Shown piece after piece: positions 60,496-64,000 of a DNA stretch of 64,000 bases. This DNA comes from Chryseobacterium tagetis (GTDB lineage: Bacteria; Bacteroidota; Bacteroidia; Flavobacteriales; Weeksellaceae). The translations under genes and the position numbers were made by a program. Location of the stretch: positions 186,001 through 250,000 of the forward strand of contig NZ_JAERSE020000004.1 of NCBI RefSeq assembly GCF_016735585.2, in the 5' to 3' direction. Each line of letters opens with the position of its first letter. Position 1 is the stretch's first letter. The notes below the pieces were generated by a model. It made no database searches and had not been told where the DNA came from. It saw nothing but the letters and a program-made list of their open reading frames with translations.

Positions 60496-61479
60496 ATGGA
60501 ATATAGAAAATTAGGAAACACTGATCTGGAACTTTCAGTGATTACTCACGGAGCGTTTGCCATCGGTGGAAATATGTGGGGAGGAAATGAAAAACAAGAT
60601 TCCATACATTCAATCCACGCTTCTTTAGATCACGGAGTTACTTCAATTGATACCGCACCTTTTTATGGTTTCGGACTGAGCGAAGAAATGATTGGAGAAG
60701 CAATTAAAGGAAAAGACCGTTCGAAAATTCAGTTATTGACAAAATTCGGATTGGTTTGGGATGGAAGCAATAACGGCAAAGGAGAATTTTTCTTCGATGC
60801 AGAGGACGATGGAAAAAAAATCCCTGTGTATAAATTCGCGTCAAAAGAAAATATCATCAAAGAAGTTGAAGAAAGCTTAAAAAGACTGGGAACAGATTAT
60901 ATCGATCTTTTACAGTTGCACTGGCCGGATTCTACAACACCGATCAGCGAAACAATGGAAGCCTTAGAAATACTGATTCAGCAAGGGAAGATCAGAACTG
61001 CAGGAGTAAGCAATTATTCTGTTGAACAGATGGAAGAAGCGAATAAAACCCTAAAATTAGCCAGCAATCAGGTTTCTTACAGTATGTTGAACCGTGCTAT
61101 TGAAAATGATCTGGTTCCTTATTCTTTAGAAAACAATTCGGGAATTATCGTGTATAGCCCAATGGAAAGAGGGCTTTTAACTGGAAAATATTTCAAAGAA
61201 AGCCAACTGAAAGAAAACGATCACAGAAACGGATATTTTTCACAGTTTGATTTACATAAAGTGAAAAGTTTCTTAGATAAAATCGAACCGATTGCCCAGG
61301 AAAAAGGCACCACTCTTTCTCAGCTGGTCTTGAGATGGACAACTTTACAACCTGCCATCACAGTGGTTTTAGCGGGGGCAAGAAATGCTCAGCAAGCGAT
61401 TGAAAATGCAAAAGCACTGTCATTTGATCTTTCTCAGGAAGAACTAAATTTTATCAATGCTGAATTAGCTCAGCTTTAA
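60496..61479 (+). CDS. Aldo/keto reductase (YajO/general stress type)
   Basis: 327 residues, barrel AKR of the longer AKR11/13 type. Features: MEYRKLGNTDLELS start, Asp-Tyr pair in SIDTAPFYGFG, Lys in LLTKFGLVWDG, His in LLQLHWPD, and NADPH-binding C-terminal part (AGARNAQQAIENA). It reduces carbonyls such as methylglyoxal. It stands alone between two repeat elements. Confidence 0.92.
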   Translation: MEYRKLGNTDLELSVITHGAFAIGGNMWGGNEKQDSIHSIHASLDHGVTSIDTAPFYGFGLSEEMIGEAIKGKDRSKIQLLTKFGLVWDGSNNGKGEFFFDAEDDGKKIPVYKFASKENIIKEVEESLKRLGTDYIDLLQLHWPDSTTPISETMEALEILIQQGKIRTAGVSNYSVEQMEEANKTLKLASNQVSYSMLNRAIENDLVPYSLENNSGIIVYSPMERGLLTGKYFKESQLKENDHRNGYFSQFDLHKVKSFLDKIEPIAQEKGTTLSQLVLRWTTLQPAITVVLAGARNAQQAIENAKALSFDLSQEELNFINAELAQL

Positions 61480-61489
61480 TACATACACA

Positions 61490-61520
61490 GTTATCATTGC
61501 GAACGAAGTGAAGCAATCTC
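61490..61520. repeat. Partial copy of the dispersed repeat
   Basis: TATCATTGCGAACGAAGTG followed by AAGCAATCT resembles the left half of the repeats at 57.2 and 60.4 kb. Confidence 0.4.
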
Positions 61521-61529
61521 AAAATACAT

Positions 61530-61562
61530 AAAAGCGTCTCTCAACATTGGGAGACGCTTTTT
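61530..61562. terminator. Bidirectional terminator between convergent redox genes
   Basis: An 11-bp stem (AAAAGCGTCTC/GAGACGCTTTT) with a 10-base loop and T-tracts both ways, between the aldo/keto reductase (+) and AhpD-like (-) genes. Confidence 0.85.
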
Positions 61563-61592
61563 GTAAACACTTAATCTTAAAATAATTTATTT

Positions 61593-62036
61593 TTATTTTG
61601 CAATCGGCATATGCGTACTTATCGCAATTCTGTTCCATGAATTAATCGTGATAATCGCCATGATAATTTGAGCGATCTGATTTTCATCAAAAAGCTGTTT
61701 TGCTTTATAATACGTTTCTTCTGTTAATCCTTTTTGGCTGATCAGCGTAATTTCTTCGGTCATTGCCAAAAGTACCTGTTCTTCTTCTGTATACAATTCC
61801 AATGCTTCTCTCCATGCATTTAAAAGATAGATTCTCTGAGGAGTTTCCCCGTATTTCATGGCATCTTTTGTATGCATATCCAGACAGAAAGCACATCCGT
61901 TGATTTGTGAAGCTCTGATTTTTATTAATTCTTTTTGAATGTGGTTTAAAGAAATCGTCTGAAGATAACCTTCTAACCCTAACATTGCTTTGTAGGCGGC
62001 AGCATCTACGGTTGCCATATTAATTCTTGCGCTCAT
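61593..62036 (-). CDS. Carboxymuconolactone decarboxylase/AhpD-like protein
   Basis: 147 residues of the CMD/AhpD all-helical fold. The redox CxxC and His are in INGCAFCLDMH (Cys48, Cys51, His55), as in AhpD-like alkylhydroperoxidase proteins. It would take electrons for peroxide reduction. It is the second gene in an operon with DoxX (6-bp gap). Confidence 0.9.
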   Translation of the reverse strand: MSARINMATVDAAAYKAMLGLEGYLQTISLNHIQKELIKIRASQINGCAFCLDMHTKDAMKYGETPQRIYLLNAWREALELYTEEEQVLLAMTEEITLISQKGLTEETYYKAKQLFDENQIAQIIMAIITINSWNRIAISTHMPIAK

Positions 62037-62042
62037 AATGAT

Positions 62043-62477
62043 TTATATTTTGTTTGTTAAATTGTCTATCGTAAATGAATATTTCTCCTGAGCTGCTAAT
62101 AAGAATGCAGCGGCACTTCCCACCCAGACTGAGTAATCCAAAGGCGCTTTTACACCTAAAGCGATGGTCATGGAAAAAGCGAAAATCAGTAACAGAAAAC
62201 CCGCTCCATACGCTGCAATTCGGGTTTTAAATCCAAGAATAAGCATTAACGGAAAAAGGATTTCTAAAAAAGTGGCAGCATAAGCAGAAACAGTACCTAA
62301 ACTTGCGGGAAGAAAAAAGGTAAGTTGTTGGGTGTACTTTTCAAAGTTTTCCCAGTTTCCCCAGGTTGAGTGTTCACCCCAAAAGCCGAATCTGTCTGCA
62401 ACCGCAGAAAGCATCGTCACTGCAATGGCTACTCTTAAAAATAACTGTGAGAACTGAATATCGTTTTTGCCTGTCAT
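62043..62477 (-). CDS. DoxX family membrane protein
   Basis: 144 residues with four TM helices in the DoxX-like fold (LFLRVAIAVTMLSAVADRFG, ATFLEILFPLMLILGF). DoxX-like proteins are linked to redox systems and often paired with CMD- or SOD-type genes; function unclear. It is the first gene of the pair with the AhpD-like gene. Just upstream, minus-strand CAACTTTG differs from the -7 consensus by one base. Confidence 0.85.
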   Translation of the reverse strand: MTGKNDIQFSQLFLRVAIAVTMLSAVADRFGFWGEHSTWGNWENFEKYTQQLTFFLPASLGTVSAYAATFLEILFPLMLILGFKTRIAAYGAGFLLLIFAFSMTIALGVKAPLDYSVWVGSAAAFLLAAQEKYSFTIDNLTNKI

Positions 62478-62540
62478 TGTAATTGTTTTTATGAACAGGA
62501 CAAAGTTGCGACTTCTACATCGTAAAAATCTTAAACTGGT

Positions 62541-63113
62541 TTAAGAACGTAATTTTGCTCTGATTTCACTTAAGTATTCTGGAGTAAAACCTAAAAACGA
62601 AGCAATTAAATATTGAGGAATTCTTTGAATAAACCAAGGATATTGCGTACTGAAATGCACATACAATTCTTCTCTGGTCATTTCATATAAATAACGGATC
62701 CTTCTTTCTGAAGCCGCATAAGCCCGCTGATAAATCATTCTGAAATAACGTTCCATCACCGGATGTTTTTTCAGTAACGTTTCCTGAGTCTGAAGATCAA
62801 TCACTAAAATTGTAGAACGTTCCACAGCCTGAATACAAAAATCAGATTTCATTTGTCGTTCATAAGCAAAAGTATCAGTGATCCACCAGTTTTCAATGGC
62901 AAATTCTGTAGTTTGCTCTATTCCTTTTTCATTTACAAAAAACTTTCGAAGACAGCCTTTACCAACAAAATACATGGATTTACAAACTTCTCCGTTCAAC
63001 ATCAGATTTTGCTTTTTCTTCACTTCTAATTCCTGGAAAAATGAAAGAACCGAAGCAAATTCTTCATCAGTAATCGTAATGAATTTATCTAAATGTTGTT
63101 TGAAAGTATCCAT
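62541..63113 (-). CDS. Crp/Fnr family transcriptional regulator
   Basis: 190 residues: a cyclic-nucleotide-binding-like beta-roll (KKKQNLMLNGEVCKSMYFVGKG, ~33-54; TEFAIENWWITD) and a C-terminal winged HTH (YLIASFLGFTPEYLSEIRAKL, ~167-187). The cAMP-binding Arg-Ser motif is not seen, so the ligand is unknown. It is of the short Bacteroidota Crp-like type. It is divergent from the DUF1304 gene 65 bp away; downstream on the same strand lies DoxX. Confidence 0.88.
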   Translation of the reverse strand: MDTFKQHLDKFITITDEEFASVLSFFQELEVKKKQNLMLNGEVCKSMYFVGKGCLRKFFVNEKGIEQTTEFAIENWWITDTFAYERQMKSDFCIQAVERSTILVIDLQTQETLLKKHPVMERYFRMIYQRAYAASERRIRYLYEMTREELYVHFSTQYPWFIQRIPQYLIASFLGFTPEYLSEIRAKLRS

Positions 63114-63130
63114 TCTTGAAATTGTATAAC

Positions 63131-63138
63131 CAAACTTA
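63131..63138 (-). promoter_or_regulatory. -7 promoter element of the Crp-like regulator
   Basis: TAAGTTTG on the minus strand, 17 bp before the ATG. Confidence 0.5.
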
Positions 63139-63178
63139 ACTTTATTTTTTTAGTTTTACAATCACAAAATACTAATTC

Positions 63179-63544
63179 ATGGAAATCGTAGCCAAAATTT
63201 TAATCGCAGTGGTAGCCATCGAGCATCTTTATATTCTATGGATGGAAATGTTTGCATGGGAAACCAAAGGAAAGGAAGTTTTTAAAAAAGCACTTCCTGC
63301 CGAAATGTTTAAACCCACTAAAGGTTTAGCAGCTAACCAGGGACTTTACAATGGTTTTTTAGCAGCCGGACTGATATGGTCTTTCCTGATTGAAGATCCG
63401 AAATGGCAAACCAATATTGCCCTATTTTTCTTAGGATGCGTTGCAATAGCTGGAATTTACGGTGCTGTTTCCGCAACGAAGAAGATCTTTTTTGTACAGG
63501 CTTTGCCGGCAATTTTAGCGATTGTTGCAGTTTTGCTGAAATAA
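63179..63544 (+). CDS. DUF1304 family membrane protein
   Basis: 121 residues with four TM helices. It has the DUF1304 pattern: IAVVAIEHLYILWMEMF at the N-terminus, then FKPTKGLAANQGLYNGFLAAGL and AGIYGAVSATKKIFFVQALPA (here as ANQGLYNGFLAAG and VQALPA). Function unknown; members are often near redox or stress genes. It ends 8 bp from the HxlR stop (convergent). Confidence 0.85.
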   Translation: MEIVAKILIAVVAIEHLYILWMEMFAWETKGKEVFKKALPAEMFKPTKGLAANQGLYNGFLAAGLIWSFLIEDPKWQTNIALFFLGCVAIAGIYGAVSATKKIFFVQALPAILAIVAVLLK

Positions 63545-63552
63545 TATCAGAT

Positions 63553-63939
63553 TTAAGATGAAGAACTCATCGACTCCTTAATTTTTTCCCGATGAATTAA
63601 TCCCCAATTCACTAAAATTTCGGTCACAGGAAAAACAGATTTCCCATATTCTGTCACAGCATAGGTTACCATGATCGGTTTGGTATCCTGAATGGTTCTG
63701 GTAATTAATAAATTCATTTCCAGTTCTCTCAGTTCTTTGCTCAGCATTTTAGCAGAAATCCCTTCAATTCCTCTTTCCAGTTTTTTGAAATGGATCTGCT
63801 GATCAGTTCTATTGGTTAAATATCGCAAAATCATCAATTTCCATTTTCCACCCAACACATCCAGACTATCACGCATTGCGAATAATTCTTCCGTACAAGT
63901 TGCCTGTCTTTCTATTCCATTTTCAATAATTTTTGCCAT
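63553..63939 (-). CDS. HxlR family winged-helix transcriptional regulator
   Basis: 128 residues with the HxlR layout: Cys in ATCTEELFAMRDSLDVLGGKW (~Cys12 and the GGKWK motif), then a winged HTH (ILRYLTNRTDQQIHFKKLE, ISAKMLSKELRELEMNLLI). HxlR/YodB/QorR-type regulators sense electrophiles or quinones by such a Cys. The ATG at 63939 was chosen because the operator and promoter lie directly upstream; the 63969 reading would include the operator. Confidence 0.9.
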   Translation of the reverse strand: MAKIIENGIERQATCTEELFAMRDSLDVLGGKWKLMILRYLTNRTDQQIHFKKLERGIEGISAKMLSKELRELEMNLLITRTIQDTKPIMVTYAVTEYGKSVFPVTEILVNWGLIHREKIKESMSSSS

Positions 63940-63956
63940 AATAGTTACTTTAGGGT

Positions 63957-63982
63957 TACTAGTTACCAATCGTTAACTAGTA
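63957..63982. promoter_or_regulatory. 9-bp perfect inverted repeat, HxlR operator
   Basis: TACTAGTTA-N8-TAACTAGTA, downstream of and adjoining the -7 element, where it would cover the transcription start. This suggests autorepression by the HxlR protein. Confidence 0.6.
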
Positions 63983-63983
63983 G

Positions 63984-63991
63984 CAAATATA
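63984..63991 (-). promoter_or_regulatory. -7 promoter element of the HxlR gene
   Basis: TATATTTG on the minus strand, 44 bp before the ATG; the -33 region would lie past the window end. Confidence 0.6.
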
Positions 63992-64000
63992 AACTATTCC

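Overview
The window reads as chromosome of a low-GC member of the Bacteroidota, most likely Chryseobacterium or a close relative in the Weeksellaceae. The signs are a SusC/SusD pair, an Oar-like TonB receptor, a GLPGLI-family protein, an S46 dipeptidyl-peptidase, a type VI secretion system of the Bacteroidota-specific subtype iii (T6SSiii), and many promoters with the Bacteroidota -7 element TAnnTTTG and no obvious Shine-Dalgarno sequence. The genus is an inference; no rRNA or tRNA gene is visible.

Layout. 0-11 kb (minus strand): a partial SDR oxidoreductase, then two envelope operons. One is SusC-SusD-calcineurin-like phosphoesterase and the other is Oar-like TonB receptor-glycerophosphodiester phosphodiesterase. 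Both promoters carry an 11-bp-period direct repeat at nearly the same distance from the -7 element, like a Pho box, so this may be a phosphate-scavenging locus. 11-26 kb: housekeeping and envelope genes (ligA, an NTF2-like protein, MgtC, a DPP11-type peptidase, an M16 peptidase, several small hypotheticals, GLPGLI protein, polA).

26-48.4 kb (almost all minus strand) is a T6SSiii island. It has two VgrG (TssI), two almost identical Hcp (TssD), the TssH/ClpV ATPase with a lytic transglycosylase, TssR and three upstream envelope proteins of the TssQ/O/P type, and two effector modules. The first module is VgrG-Tle1 phospholipase-DUF2931 lipoprotein. The second is VgrG-LysM protein-membrane protein-membrane protein-PAAR-like effector, followed by two more membrane proteins; four of these look like a family of immunity proteins. 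A divergent LuxR-type response regulator, whose phosphoacceptor Asp is replaced by Glu, borders the island. Both tssD promoters carry a tandem pair of 13-bp palindromes exactly 21 bp apart. Sheath and baseplate genes (TssB, C, E, F, G, K) and TssN are absent, so the apparatus must be completed elsewhere.

48.5-57.3 kb: HU, a 29-residue basic protein that resembles the Bacteroidota ribosomal protein called bL38, RNase G/E, OsmC, a NUDIX hydrolase, an acyltransferase, Mpl, nitronate monooxygenase, an aldo/keto reductase and a GNAT protein. 57.3-64 kb: a redox/electrophile-defence group (LysR, MdaB-like quinone reductase plus YgiN-like monooxygenase, DJ-1/PfpI protein, aldo/keto reductase, AhpD-like protein, DoxX, Crp-like regulator, DUF1304 protein and an HxlR regulator with a clear operator). 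Short hairpin-forming dispersed repeats lie between genes in this part.
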